A stretch of 24,979 nt of DNA from Limnospira platensis (GTDB taxonomy: Bacteria > Cyanobacteriota > Cyanobacteriia > Cyanobacteriales > Microcoleaceae). The stretch lies in NCBI RefSeq assembly GCF_046480435.1, contig NZ_PKGC01000114.1. One strand, written 5' to 3'. The position numbers and the translations under genes were made by a program. Under the pieces are notes generated by a model. The model was not told where the DNA came from, did not search any database, and saw only the letters and a program-made list of their open reading frames with translations. Below, piece by piece: positions 17,303 to 24,979 of this stretch (positions are counted from its first letter, which is position 1; each line of letters starts with the position of its first letter).

Positions 17303-18016
17303 ATCTCCCACAGATTACCAGATAACCATTGCTCAAATTCCCGTGCAAGTGATTCGGAAATCGATTAAAAATCTCTATATTGGAGTCTATCCCCCAGAGG
17401 GTCGGGTGCGGGTAGCTGCGCCGCTTCACTTCACTGATGATAATATCCGACTGGCGATTATCTCCCGCCTATCTTTGATTAAAAAACACCAGGCTAAATT
17501 CGCCGCCCAACCCAGTCAATCCCCGCGATAAATGGTATCCGGCGAAACTCATTATATCTTCGGTAAACGCTACGGCTTAGAATTCATAGAACGCCGAGGG
17601 AAACATGAACTTAAAATTCCCAATTCTCGGATAGTGCAATTATTCGTTAATCCCGTAACTTATCGGGACAATCGCGCCCAAGTTTTAGCCGAATGGTATC
17701 GGCAAAAAGTCCATGATACTATACCACAATTGCTGAATAAATGGCAACCCATTATCGGGGAAAATGTGACCGATTGGGGGATTAAGAAAATGCGGACTAA
17801 ATGGGGGAGTTGTAATATCACTCAGCGCCGCATTTGGCTAAATTAGAACTCGCCAAAAACCCCATAGAGTGCTTGGAATATGTGGTAGTTCATGAGTTAG
17901 TACATCTCTTAGAACGTTATCATAATCACCGTTTTCAGGCTTATATGGACGAGTATCTTCCCCCATGGCGACAATATCGAGATATTCTGAACCGGGAACC
18001 CTTAGAAGACTTCTAA
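17289..18016 (+). pseudogene. YgjP/SprT-like (DUF45) metallopeptidase, broken
   Basis: Conceptually about 242 residues. The N-terminal half (TDYQITIAQIPVQVIRKS...) and the central GKRYGLEFIERRGKHELKI are followed by a zinc site VVVHELVHLLERYHNHRF, with HELVH and a third His, typical of the DUF45 family that often follows hsdR. Two lesions are seen. Codon 81 (17529-17531) is TAA where a Glu codon is likely (...SPR|MVSGETH). Near 17845 one T appears lost from AAATTTAG, because IWLN is followed by a stop while LELAKNP continues in the next frame. The gene overlaps the hsdR remnant by 14 bp upstream and the convergent propeller gene by 15 bp downstream. Two independent lesions next to a truncated hsdR imply loss of selection on the whole operon. 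Confidence 0.83.
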
Positions 18017-18100
18017 ATCTGCCGGAACCGGAGCATAATGACCATCAACGGTCAACTGAAAACCGTCATAGTTACCATCTTGATTAAAGTACCACATAAA

Positions 18101-18322
18101 ATCAGGGTCAGGACCGGGAGCATACCAGAGAATATCTGTGATTCCCGAACCGTTAAAGTCGCCCGCTATGGGAATATAATAACCATTAATCATGAACAAA
18201 CGACTCCCATAACTACCATCTGCATGAAAGTACCACATATAATCAGGGTCAGGACCGGGAGCATACCAGAGAATATCTGTGATTCCCGAACCATTAAAGT
18301 CGCCCGCTATGGGAATATAATC
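18101..18322 (-). repeat. Two near-identical 141-bp coding repeats (FG-GAP/VCBS-like)
   Basis: Sequence beginning ATCAGGGTCAGGACCGGGAG at 18101 recurs at 18242. About 80 bp are identical except for one base, giving a 47-residue unit. The protein motif is DFNGSGITDILWYAPG followed by a DxMWYF ending. The DNA-level identity suggests recent duplication or gene conversion within the gene. Confidence 0.85.
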
Positions 18323-18975
18323 ACCGTTGAGAGGTAACAATGGGTCGATAAATTCCGGCGGCGGTACAGGTTCCGCTACAGTCCCATCGACTATCACCCG
18401 ACTCATAAACGCATCTGACGCTCCATTATTGATTTCCCCATTTAGGTTGCCTCGAGTATAGCCCGCGATATAAATAGACCCATCAATTCTCGTGGTGAGG
18501 GCATTTGCACCGTCCCAGTCATTGCTGGCTAACAGCCTTGTCCACGCCAAAGCGCCATCAGTTTCGTATTTGGCGATAAACCCATCGGAGTAACCACGAT
18601 TCATTTCCCCACCCAGGTTGCCTTGAGTCCAACCCGCCATATAAATAGACCCATCAAGGCCGGTGGTGAGGGCATTGGCTTCGTCAGGATTAGGGGTTCC
18701 CAACTGTGTTGTCCATACCAGAGTCCCATCCTCCGGTTCGTATTTGCTGATTAAGGCATTCCCCCCACGATTACGATTAAAAATTTCCTCGTTGATGTCG
18801 CCCTCGGTTAGACCAGCGACATAAATAAACCCATCAATTCCGGTGGTCAAGGCATGGGCTGCCCCCCAACCATTGCTTCCCAACAGTCTCGTCCATACCA
18901 GAGTCCCATCAGGTTCGTATTTGGCAATAAAGCCATCAGCACCACTCTGATTAATTTCCCCATTCAGGTCGCCCC

Positions 18976-19310
18976 AAGTCTCACCCGCCATATAAATAGA
19001 CCCATCAAAGCCAGTGGTGAGGGCTCTGGCACCATCCCAATTACTGGTTCCTAACAGCCTTGTCCATGTCACAGTCCCATCGGGTTCGTATTTGCTGATA
19101 AAGGCATCCGTGCCACCATTATTTATTTCCCCACCTAGGTCGCCGTTAGTAAAGCCAGCTACATAAATGGACCCATCAAGGCCGGTGGTGAGGGCATGGG
19201 CTATTTCCGACCTATTGCTTGCTAACCGGGTTGTCCATACCTGGCTGCCATCGGGTTCATACCGGGCGAGAAATACATCGTTTTCATTACTGGGAATTTC
19301 GTATGGCTGT
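18976..19310 (-). repeat. Propeller repeat, copy A (335 bp)
   Basis: It aligns without gaps to 20917-21251 with about 7 differences in 335 bp. The match ends at 19310, where sequence enters the IS607 element. It codes for two propeller blades beginning QPYEIPS. Confidence 0.92.
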
Positions 19311-19354
19311 GCTACATTTAACGTGTTCAAACCTGTACAAAAATTATGAAAGCT

Positions 19355-20479
19355 TTACACAGATTGAAAAAGTATCGCATTGTCTTGGAAGACAACGGCA
19401 GTAGCCTGCAAAGCACGAAGCATAATGTTTCGTGCGCCTACCCAATCACGGGGTGCTGTATAGCCGCAATTAGGACATTTAAAAACCTTACTTCCCCCTA
19501 GTTTGTCATGGATTTGACCACAATGGTGGCAGGTTTTAGAGGTATAACTTTCGTTACAGCGTACAACTAAAACACCTTTTCTTTCTGCTTGTTGCATGAG
19601 ATGTTTAGCAAATCTTTAGTGACTCCAATTTAACAAGTTTCTCACTGACTTAGAGTTGAGATTTCTACGAGACTTGAAAACCATTTTACTAGAATTAAAA
19701 GTAGGAAGAAAGATAAGTTTATAGTGATTAACTAAGAAATGAGCGACTTTCTTATGCAAATCATCGACTAGGTTACGAATCCGCTCCCGCATTCGATGAT
19801 AAGCTCTACGCATTTGATATCGTTTTCGTTTAATTTTACATTGACTAATCCGGCTCATTAAAACGTCTAAATGGTAACAAAGGCGATTAATTTTGCCAAT
19901 ATCATTGGTAGCAAACTCAGTAATCGATTCACCATCATAACCCACTAAAAAGGAGCGCACACCAGGGTCTAAAGCTATAACCCTCTTTTGCTCTGTTGTT
20001 TCCGGCTCTTGATACTCTGGAAAACAACCATACCATTTACCCCTGGCATACTTTAGTTGTGTTCCATAAGGGCAATTCTTAGGTATAGCTTGAGGTGAAG
20101 TAAAGGTTAAACCTTTAGTTAAACGGGTATACCAAGTTCCATTCCTAAAGTTATTCACCTTGAATTTAATGATTTGAGATGGTGCTCTGCAGGACTTGAA
20201 TTTGACTTGAACCCCAGCCGCATTAGCTTGTTTAAAAGCATCGAAAGCATCGGCTACTGCTTCCTGTAATTGATGTACTGGTAAAGATTTTACCCATTCC
20301 GGTTTGTCACTATTTATGACTAACTTTTGGCAGTCAAAACAGCTCCATTGATAGCCATGTTTCCAAGTGGCAATGGTATAGTTATAAATCCACCGATAAG
20401 CAGCTAACCAACGTTTCCAAACAGCGTGTAATTCTTCACAAGGATACAATCTCACCTTCCTCAATCTGTTCGGAGTCAT
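19355..20479 (-). pseudogene. tnpB: IS607-associated TnpB, nonsense-disrupted and lacking catalytic Glu
   Basis: Conceptually 374 residues from the ATG at 20479. TnpB is an RNA-guided RuvC-like nuclease that supports retention of its element. The N-terminus RLRKVRLYP..., the first RuvC Asp171 (IALDPGV), the zinc finger CHHCG...CPNCG and the final RDWVGARNI are all visible. Codon 288 (19616-19618) is TAA in NWSH*RFAKHL, where related proteins read HYRF. Translation could resume only at the zinc-finger part. Residue 262 is Asn (PTFNSSKMV) where relatives have the catalytic Glu (PTFETS-like). The start overlaps tnpA by 44 bp. The combination indicates an inactive copy. Confidence 0.87.
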
Positions 20480-20906
20480 CTTGCTTGTCTGATGACGGGG
20501 TTTCTTTTTGAAGTTCTTTACGGGCTGGTTTTTCGTACTTTCGTAGTCCGTAAATCCGAGCAGAGAAACAGTGGAGGATGGACAAGATATCGCTAACGAG
20601 TTCTTGTTCTGGAGAGAGACTCTTTTTCCTGAGAACCACGAATTCACATCCACTTTCTGCACATAACCATTCAATGAGTGGAAATCCGAAACGGACAAGC
20701 CTATCGGCGTGAGCGATGACAAGTGTGCCGATATTTCCTTCGTATATTCGTTCCAATATAGCGAGGAATTTTCGCCATTTAAAATTGAGTCCACTGCCAA
20801 CTTCTGTAAGAATTTATGCTGTTGGGTATGCGCTGCGTAGAAATTCAGCCTGTCTAATGAGGTCATCCTTTTGGGAATGGGTGCTGACTCTTGTATAACA
20901 GACAAT
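20436..20906 (-). pseudogene. tnpA: IS607 serine recombinase TnpA, 5' end missing and nonsense codon
   Basis: The frame next to the gap begins IVCYTRVSTHSQKDDLIRQ, the catalytic-serine region of a serine resolvase. It continues AEFLRSAYPTA, then TAA (20814-20816), then ILTEVGSGLNF and LVIAHADRLVRFGF and SLSPEQELVSDILSILHCFSARIYGLRKY, all typical of IS607 TnpA. The stop replaces a residue, probably Glu, in one continuous frame. The MerR-like N-terminal DNA-binding domain is not present and would lie in the gap. The overlap with tnpB is normal for the family. Confidence 0.83.
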
Positions 20907-20916
20907 NNNNNNNNNN
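20907..20916. other. Assembly gap (10 N)
   Basis: Ten N bases replace unknown sequence. The round number suggests a placeholder, not a measured length. The gap should contain the tnpA start, the IS607 end and the rest of the propeller repeat that is cut at 20917. Confidence 0.98.
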
Positions 20917-21251
20917 AAGTCTCACCCGCCATATAAATAGACCCATCAAAGCCAGTGGTGAGGGCTCTGGCACCATCCCAATTACTGGTTCCTAACAGCC
21001 TTGTCCGTGTCAGAGTCCCATCGGGTTCGTAGTTGCTGATAAAGGCATCCGTGCCACCATTATTTATTTCCCCACCTAGGTCGCCGCTAGTAAAGCCAGC
21101 TACATAAATGGACCCATCAAGGCCGGTGGTGAGGGCATGGGCTATTTCCGACCTATTGCTTGCTAACCGGGTTGTCCATACCTGGCTGCCATCGGGTTCA
21201 TACCGGGCGAGAAACACATCGTTTTCACTGCTGGGAATTTCGTATGGCTGT
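20917..21251 (-). repeat. Propeller repeat, copy B (335 bp)
   Basis: It aligns with copy A at 18976-19310 with about 7 substitutions. It begins exactly at the gap, suggesting that repeat similarity caused the assembly break. Confidence 0.92.
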
Positions 21252-21655
21252 CGAGGAATTTCTACAATCTGGTCACTCTGAGTATAGCCCGCCATATAAA
21301 TAGACCCATCAAGGCCTGTGGTGAGGGCATTACCATAAGAGTTAGAATAGTTGCCTCCCAACAGCCTTGTCCATACCAGAGTCCCATCGGGTTCGTATTT
21401 GATAATAAAGCTATCAGTACCACTCTGATTGATTTCTCCATTCAGGTCGCCCCTAATAGAACCTGTCATATAAATAGACCCATCAAGGCCGGTGGTGATG
21501 GCCTTGCCACCAGTAGTCCTATCATTGGCTTCCAGTAGCCACGTATTGGCGAACTCTGGTGGCGTTGAAATCTGTACTGTTATCAGTCCTTCTGCTACCG
21601 AGATTAATTCGCTATCATCGGCTACAGGGTTTAGCTCATTCCATGACTCAATCAT
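20917..21655 (-). CDS. SBBP beta-propeller protein, N-terminal part (3' end in gap)
   Basis: An ATG at 21655 with AGGGGG about 8 nt upstream starts MIESWNELNPVADDSELIS, followed by a Val/Thr-rich stretch and the first blades (TGGKAITTGLDGSIYMTG...). About 246 codons are readable before the N run. No classical signal peptide is visible; related proteins often use other export routes, so location is unsure. The last two blades match copy A in the downstream fragment. It is most simply the 5' part of the gene that resumes at 19310 and was split by the IS607 element. A separate tandem paralogue is the alternative, and the gap prevents a decision. The frame across the Ns is arbitrary. Confidence 0.75.
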
Positions 21656-21876
21656 CTGGGTATCCCCCTCAATGAATTGATGCGATTTTTAATGCTGATA
21701 TTTTTGGGAAATTTCCCATGATAAATATGATAATCTTACCTACCCAGATTGTCAATCCGTTAATCCATGGCGCAGGGCGGGTTTATTATATGGTCGTGAG
21801 GAATTGAGAATTGACAGCGGAGGCGCGCCCCTACAATTAACAATTAATAATTATTACAGATTTATCATAATTACTA

Positions 21877-21905
21877 TTGACAAATTCCCGAACTTGACTT
21901 ACACT
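21877..21905 (+). promoter_or_regulatory. Sigma70-type promoter
   Basis: TTGACA (21877-21882) and TACACT (21900-21905) are separated by 17 bp, close to consensus. It points towards the small ORF and the DUF3493 gene, whose start is about 315 bp downstream, so a long leader would result. Confidence 0.45.
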
Positions 21906-22028
21906 AAAAGAATGGGAAACTGTGACGCCATATATATTCTAATTTAAGGTAGGCAGGTGCTGCTGTGAAAGCTCAATTGTCATGATGATCAAACGGCGCT
22001 AGACAACGCCAATGCTGCATCCTTAACA

Positions 22029-22163
22029 ATGGAGCAATCTGCGCGTGCGTCACATCATGAAGTTTTTCGTGTCTATGCCAATTATCGGGATGTGGAAGCA
22101 CCACTAGAGCCCTATGATGGGAAACTATCACCTACGGTTTTGAATGGGAGGGGGAAATGGTGA
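22029..22163 (+). CDS. Possible 44-codon ORF or gene remnant
   Basis: ATG 22029 starts MEQSARASHHEVFRVYANY and ends at a TGA at 22161. The same frame is open upstream to a TGA near 21975, so it could be the tail of a decayed gene. There is no clear RBS (TCCTTAACA precedes the ATG) and I do not recognise a family. Composition is protein-like, with few low-complexity runs, which is the only support. It lies between a good promoter and the DUF3493 gene. Confidence 0.2.
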   Translation: MEQSARASHHEVFRVYANYRDVEAPLEPYDGKLSPTVLNGRGKW

Positions 22164-22220
22164 CATCTCTCTCGACCCCTAATCCTAGAATACAGACATC
22201 AACTCAAAACTATATTACCT

Positions 22221-22502
22221 ATGCCTAAGTCAAAAAGCGATCGCATTAATCCCAGAAATCTCGACCCAGAACTTTATGAGCGTCTGAAAGCCGAATCCAA
22301 AGCACCCTATCGAGGACTGCGACAGTTTATATATGTATCCTTCGCCGCCTCTGGATTAATTGGGGCGGTGGTTTTTTTGGCTCAACTCCTGTCAGGACGG
22401 GATGTAGGGACCGCCTTACCCAACTTTGCGCTTCAGGTGGGGGTGGTAGCTTTAATGGTTTGGCTATTTCGCCTAGAACAGCGATCGCCCAAATCTAAGT
22501 AA
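22221..22502 (+). CDS. DUF3493 (LPA1/Rep27-like) small membrane protein
   Basis: A 93-residue protein with a basic N-terminus and the DPELYERLKAESKAPYRGLR motif, followed by two transmembrane segments (about 35-57 and 67-83) separated by a short loop. This matches the DUF3493 domain conserved in cyanobacteria and plastids. As I recall, the Pfam entry is linked to LPA1/Rep27, proteins needed for photosystem II assembly or repair. A role in thylakoid biogenesis is therefore likely but inferred. The ATG is supported by the canonical start. The gene has GCGATCGC sites and no visible defect. Confidence 0.85.
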   Translation: MPKSKSDRINPRNLDPELYERLKAESKAPYRGLRQFIYVSFAASGLIGAVVFLAQLLSGRDVGTALPNFALQVGVVALMVWLFRLEQRSPKSK

Positions 22503-22792
22503 CAAAACTTTATGTCCCTAGACAAAAATATATATTTCGCAAACAACTGACAAAAAAATAAAGAAAATATTACGAAATTTGAGATTTGGTCATGATACCT
22601 GTAATAATAATGATAGAAGCTCAATTGGGGTCAGCCAAAATAAAGGCCCTAAATATAAATACCCGTTTTCGTTCAATTGGGGTCAGCGATAGCAGGAACC
22701 AAGAACTTAGGCAGGTATCAGCCCGTAGTTGAGCCGCTCAAGCACTTGTTAACTCCTGTTTCTGATAAAGACCCTAAACATATTAAATCCAA
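22503..22792. other. Spacer with a 15-bp direct repeat
   Basis: No gene is visible. TCAATTGGGGTCAGC occurs at 22621-22635 and again at 22673-22687, 52 bp apart. The rest is AT-rich. The repeat might be a binding site, but nothing else supports this. Confidence 0.5.
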
Positions 22793-22825
22793 AGCCAGCT
22801 ATCCAATTGGGTAGCTGGCTATTTT
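22793..22825. terminator. Rho-independent terminator after the SLH gene
   Basis: AGCCAGCTA (22793-22801) pairs perfectly with TAGCTGGCT (22812-22820) around a 10-nt loop. On the plus strand ATTTT follows; on the minus strand TTTGG follows. It lies 40 bp after the stop of the minus-strand SLH gene and could work in both directions. Confidence 0.75.
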
Positions 22826-22860
22826 AACTGCGACAGGTCTAGGGACTGTGAAACCCACCC

Positions 22861-24567
22861 CTAGAGAGGGCTACTCACCAAATAGGGGGAGTTAATCGCC
22901 TGAACTTTCCCGGCGTTGACTAAAGCCTGATAGACAAATGCGGCTACATCGGCGCGGGTGGCCACACGATTGGGGTTGAGTTGGCTTTGGTTAGGATAGT
23001 TAACTACCAAATTTCCGGTTGTGGCTCCCGCAACAGAGGGAAGCGCCCAAGCGGGAATCTCTGCTGCATCTTGATAGATGGAGAGGATATCAATATTGTC
23101 CGACTGGTAGCCAAGTCCTTGGGCTAAACCAACAATGCTTTGAATGCGGGTAATGGGGTCATTGGGTCGAAACTGACCGTCAGGAAATCCTGAAATAAAC
23201 CCACCTTGATAGGCGGATTGAATGGCTTGATAACCCCAGAAGTTGCTGGGAACATCAGGGAATTGAGATCCTGATTGTTGGGCGGCGGGGGTAAAAGCAT
23301 TTTTGACGATCGCCGCAAATTGTACCCTGGTCACTGGCTCATCAGGACGGAAAGAACCATCCTCAAATCCTGACATAATCCCTAGGCTGACTAATGCTTC
23401 CATATAGGACTGAGCCCAATGTCCTTGTAGGTCAGAAATAGTGCCAACTTCCAGACCCAAGTTAGGGGGTGTGACAGCGGCCAGTACATATTCAACCACT
23501 CCATAAATGCGGCTTTCGTCGATTTCATTACCTATTGCGGAGATGCTGTTACCTCGGGTGGCATTATATACATCGTAGCGCTGGTTATTGCGGATCAGGT
23601 TTTGACCCGGATCCCCTGCTGTTCCTAAGTTAGGTTGTGAAGTAGCGATCGCCACAATACCATCGCGCTGATTATTTTCGATCAAGTTATTGCGTAAAAT
23701 CGGTTTAGCCGTATGGGAAACCATCACCCCGTCCCGGTTGTCCACAATCTGGTTTTCCACAATTTTCGGGGCGGAATCATCATTAATGGAAATACCAAAA
23801 CCAGTATTTTGAAACAGATTACCCCTAATCAGTCCACCGCCAGAACGAGCCACCGAAATACCATTACCATCATTTTGGGCAAAAATATTGTTAGTGATGG
23901 TGGCGTTACCTTCCGCACTGATAAAAACCCCATCCCGTTTGCTATTGACAAAAGTTGAGTTACTGATGGTCGGGTTAGAGGATTCAACCCAAATCCCAGT
24001 CCCTCTGGTGTTGGGGTTGGTAATGGTGACTCCCAAAATTTGAGGGTCTCCCATAGTTCTGATGGTGGCATTTTGACGAGCCAGACTCGGACTGACAAAA
24101 TTACCCCCACCAATAATCAACACATTCCGACCATTATTAGATTGATCACCCAGTAGGATAACTCCTGGTTGGATGTTAATGGGGAATGCTTCCCCGGTCT
24201 CTGGGCTGTAGGTTCCGGGGGCTAACTTAATAGTGGTGCCGGGGGTAGCCCTGGACATAGCATAAGTGATGGTACGGAAAGGGGCTGCTTGAGAACCTGT
24301 TACCGTGTCGTTATCGGTTCCGGTGGCGGGGTTGACGTGGATGATTTGGGCTTGTACTAGGTATTCTGGGGAGGTTGGGGAGGTTGGTAATTCATTGGCG
24401 ATCGCTTTAGGAATTGTCGGTAAATCAGCGATCGCCCCTAAGATCAAGGGGGTAGCTAGTAAACTCATACCCCGCCGCATTGACCATAGCCGAAACCCAA
24501 AAGCCTTTGGCTTCGATGTATCATAACTGTGGGCAGCCTTGCTAGTCAGAAAATAGTTATCTTTCAT
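22861..24567 (-). CDS. DUF1565 beta-helix protein with three SLH domains
   Basis: A 568-residue cell-surface protein. The N-terminus has an unusually long basic leader before a signal-like core (MSLLATPLILGAIADLP...KAIA), cut probably near residue 58. A DUF1565 segment (about 75-135; HVNPATGTDNDTVTGSQAAPFRTI) opens a right-handed parallel beta-helix of pectate-lyase type with repeats such as NPTISNSTFVNSKRDGV, to about 350. Three SLH domains follow (about 375-425, 440-490, 505-560; e.g. GFEDGSFRPDEPVTRVQFA), which bind peptidoglycan-linked polymers. No catalytic residues for lyase activity can be assigned. The ATG at 24567 has GGAG 8 nt upstream; the TTG just before it is not needed. The 5' end is tandemly duplicated upstream. 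Confidence 0.9.
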   Translation of the reverse strand: MKDNYFLTSKAAHSYDTSKPKAFGFRLWSMRRGMSLLATPLILGAIADLPTIPKAIANELPTSPTSPEYLVQAQIIHVNPATGTDNDTVTGSQAAPFRTITYAMSRATPGTTIKLAPGTYSPETGEAFPINIQPGVILLGDQSNNGRNVLIIGGGNFVSPSLARQNATIRTMGDPQILGVTITNPNTRGTGIWVESSNPTISNSTFVNSKRDGVFISAEGNATITNNIFAQNDGNGISVARSGGGLIRGNLFQNTGFGISINDDSAPKIVENQIVDNRDGVMVSHTAKPILRNNLIENNQRDGIVAIATSQPNLGTAGDPGQNLIRNNQRYDVYNATRGNSISAIGNEIDESRIYGVVEYVLAAVTPPNLGLEVGTISDLQGHWAQSYMEALVSLGIMSGFEDGSFRPDEPVTRVQFAAIVKNAFTPAAQQSGSQFPDVPSNFWGYQAIQSAYQGGFISGFPDGQFRPNDPITRIQSIVGLAQGLGYQSDNIDILSIYQDAAEIPAWALPSVAGATTGNLVVNYPNQSQLNPNRVATRADVAAFVYQALVNAGKVQAINSPYLVSSPL

Positions 24568-24651
24568 CAAAAATTCTCCGAGAAACCCCCATCCTCGCGT
24601 AGCAGGTGGGGGAGGGATAGGAGCGGTGGTTGAGTGGGGTTCAATGCCCCC
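24398..24651. repeat. 254-bp tandem duplication, copy 1
   Basis: It covers the first 57 or so codons of the SLH gene and about 84 bp of its leader. It is followed immediately by an apparently identical copy at 24652-24905. The junction falls in the HIP1 palindrome GCGATCGC. Confidence 0.93.
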
Positions 24652-24821
24652 GCGATCGCTTTAGGAATTGTCGGTAAATCAGCGATCGCCCCTAAGATCA
24701 AGGGGGTAGCTAGTAAACTCATACCCCGCCGCATTGACCATAGCCGAAACCCAAAAGCCTTTGGCTTCGATGTATCATAACTGTGGGCAGCCTTGCTAGT
24801 CAGAAAATAGTTATCTTTCAT
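24567..24821 (-). pseudogene. Truncated duplicate of the SLH gene 5' end
   Basis: ATG 24821 with its own GGAG starts the same 57 residues as the full SLH gene. It then runs out of the duplicated segment into leader sequence (GALNPTQPP...) and stops at a TGA that overlaps the ATG of the full gene as TGATG. The product would be 84 residues with only the leader/signal region. It arose from the 254-bp duplication, which is not a multiple of three. It may act as a coupled leader ORF, or simply be an accident of duplication or assembly. Confidence 0.8.
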
Positions 24822-24905
24822 CAAAAATTCTCCGAGAAACCCCCATCCTCGCGTAGCAGGTGGGGGAGGGATAGGAGCGGTGGTTGAGTGGGGTTCAATG
24901 CCCCC
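24652..24905. repeat. 254-bp tandem duplication, copy 2
   Basis: It is identical to 24398-24651 as far as I can read. It ends at CCCCC (24901-24905), after which unrelated sequence begins. Confidence 0.93.
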
Positions 24906-24979
24906 GAAACCACCAAGTTTGTACTACGCGCAATCAAAGAGACCTTAGAAGCGGTGAATTGACCCAACCGCTTCCAGTT

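Larger units (their letters stand above)
18002..19310 (-). pseudogene. SBBP beta-propeller protein, 5' part cut off by IS607
   Basis: The open frame covers about 436 codons of propeller sequence. It has repeated blades of about 55-60 residues (KYEPDGTLVWTRLLG...ALTTGLDGSIYMAG.T.GDLNGEIN), typical of SBBP/delta-60-like repeats in secreted proteins. The C-terminus holds two FG-GAP/VCBS-like units (PIAGDFNGSGITDILWYAPG). No proper start exists: the frame opens from a TTG inside the flanking mobile element, and propeller sequence begins at about 19310 with QPYEIPS. The 5' portion is either the segment at 20917-21655 beyond the IS and the gap, or lost. Such proteins are usually extracellular; no enzymatic motif is visible. 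It converges with the metallopeptidase pseudogene. Confidence 0.8.
19311..20906 (-). mobile_element. IS607-type element (tnpA + tnpB), defective, one end in gap
   Basis: A serine-recombinase tnpA overlaps a tnpB by 44 bp, the layout of IS607-family elements. The tnpB-side end is set at 19311, because the two propeller copies lose similarity exactly there. The tnpA-side end, and the tnpA start, fall in or beyond the N run. IS607 elements lack inverted repeats and target duplications, so the ends cannot be fixed by those signs. Both genes carry in-frame stops. The 44 nt between the tnpB stop and 19311, with the end of tnpB, is where a guide-like omega RNA would be encoded in related elements. 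Confidence 0.75.
21656..22220. other. Spacer between the propeller and DUF3493 genes
   Basis: These 565 bp hold AT-rich sequence with small AATTG/CAATT inverted motifs (about 21800-21850), one good promoter (21877-21905) and a 44-codon ORF of doubtful reality (22029-22163). I see no structured RNA or family that I can name. Confidence 0.5.

Noticed and set aside
19618..21655. A single 679-residue protein fusing propeller, recombinase region and TnpB
   Set aside because: The frame crosses the N gap and reads tnpA in the wrong frame; it is an artefact of an open frame through unrelated parts.
24906..24962. Short plus-strand frame ETTKFVLRAIKETLEAVN ending in TGA
   Set aside because: It looks protein-like and could be a gene tail, but it is only 18 codons and begins right at the end of the tandem duplication; not enough to call.

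Overview
The window looks like chromosomal DNA of a filamentous cyanobacterium. The palindrome GCGATCGC (HIP1) and its core recur throughout, in genes and in spacers. A plant-type heme oxygenase for bilin synthesis, a DUF3493 protein and an FHA-GAF-adenylate cyclase are present. Large secreted hemagglutinin-type, beta-propeller and SLH proteins and decayed insertion sequences also fit Arthrospira/Limnospira or a relative; the genus is an inference. I see no tRNA, rRNA or CRISPR array. A run of 10 N at 20907-20916 marks an assembly gap.

Positions 1-10285 are ordinary core genome: a class III nucleotide cyclase (minus), divergent recF, a small membrane or exported protein, a DUF2459 membrane protein, a four-PAS soluble histidine kinase with a degenerate receiver protein 445 bp downstream, surE, heme oxygenase ho1, and convergent coaE. 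These genes appear intact and are mostly separately transcribed.

Positions 10394-15961 hold one very large gene. It encodes a signal-like N-terminus, a TPS/filamentous-hemagglutinin secretion domain, a long repetitive beta-helix region, a Ser/Asn-rich linker and a C-terminal CHAT (caspase-like) domain with its His and Cys in place. No TpsB transporter is in the window.

Positions 15971-21655 form an accessory and decaying zone. In order they hold: five 83-bp tandem units, each with a 10-bp inverted repeat; an internally deleted IS630-family element with terminal inverted repeats and a TA duplication; the last 63 codons of a type I restriction hsdR gene; a YgjP-like metallopeptidase gene broken by a nonsense codon and a frameshift; and SBBP beta-propeller coding sequence split by an IS607-type element whose tnpA and tnpB both carry in-frame stops. 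The gap lies at the tnpA side of that element and is flanked by one of two 335-bp near-identical copies of propeller sequence, so the local order needs confirmation.

Positions 21656-24979 hold a spacer with a consensus-like promoter, the small DUF3493 membrane protein, a strong terminator, and a DUF1565/three-SLH cell-surface protein (minus). The 5' end of the latter, with its leader, is tandemly duplicated (254 bp, apparently perfect). This creates an 84-codon truncated upstream ORF whose stop overlaps the start of the full gene.
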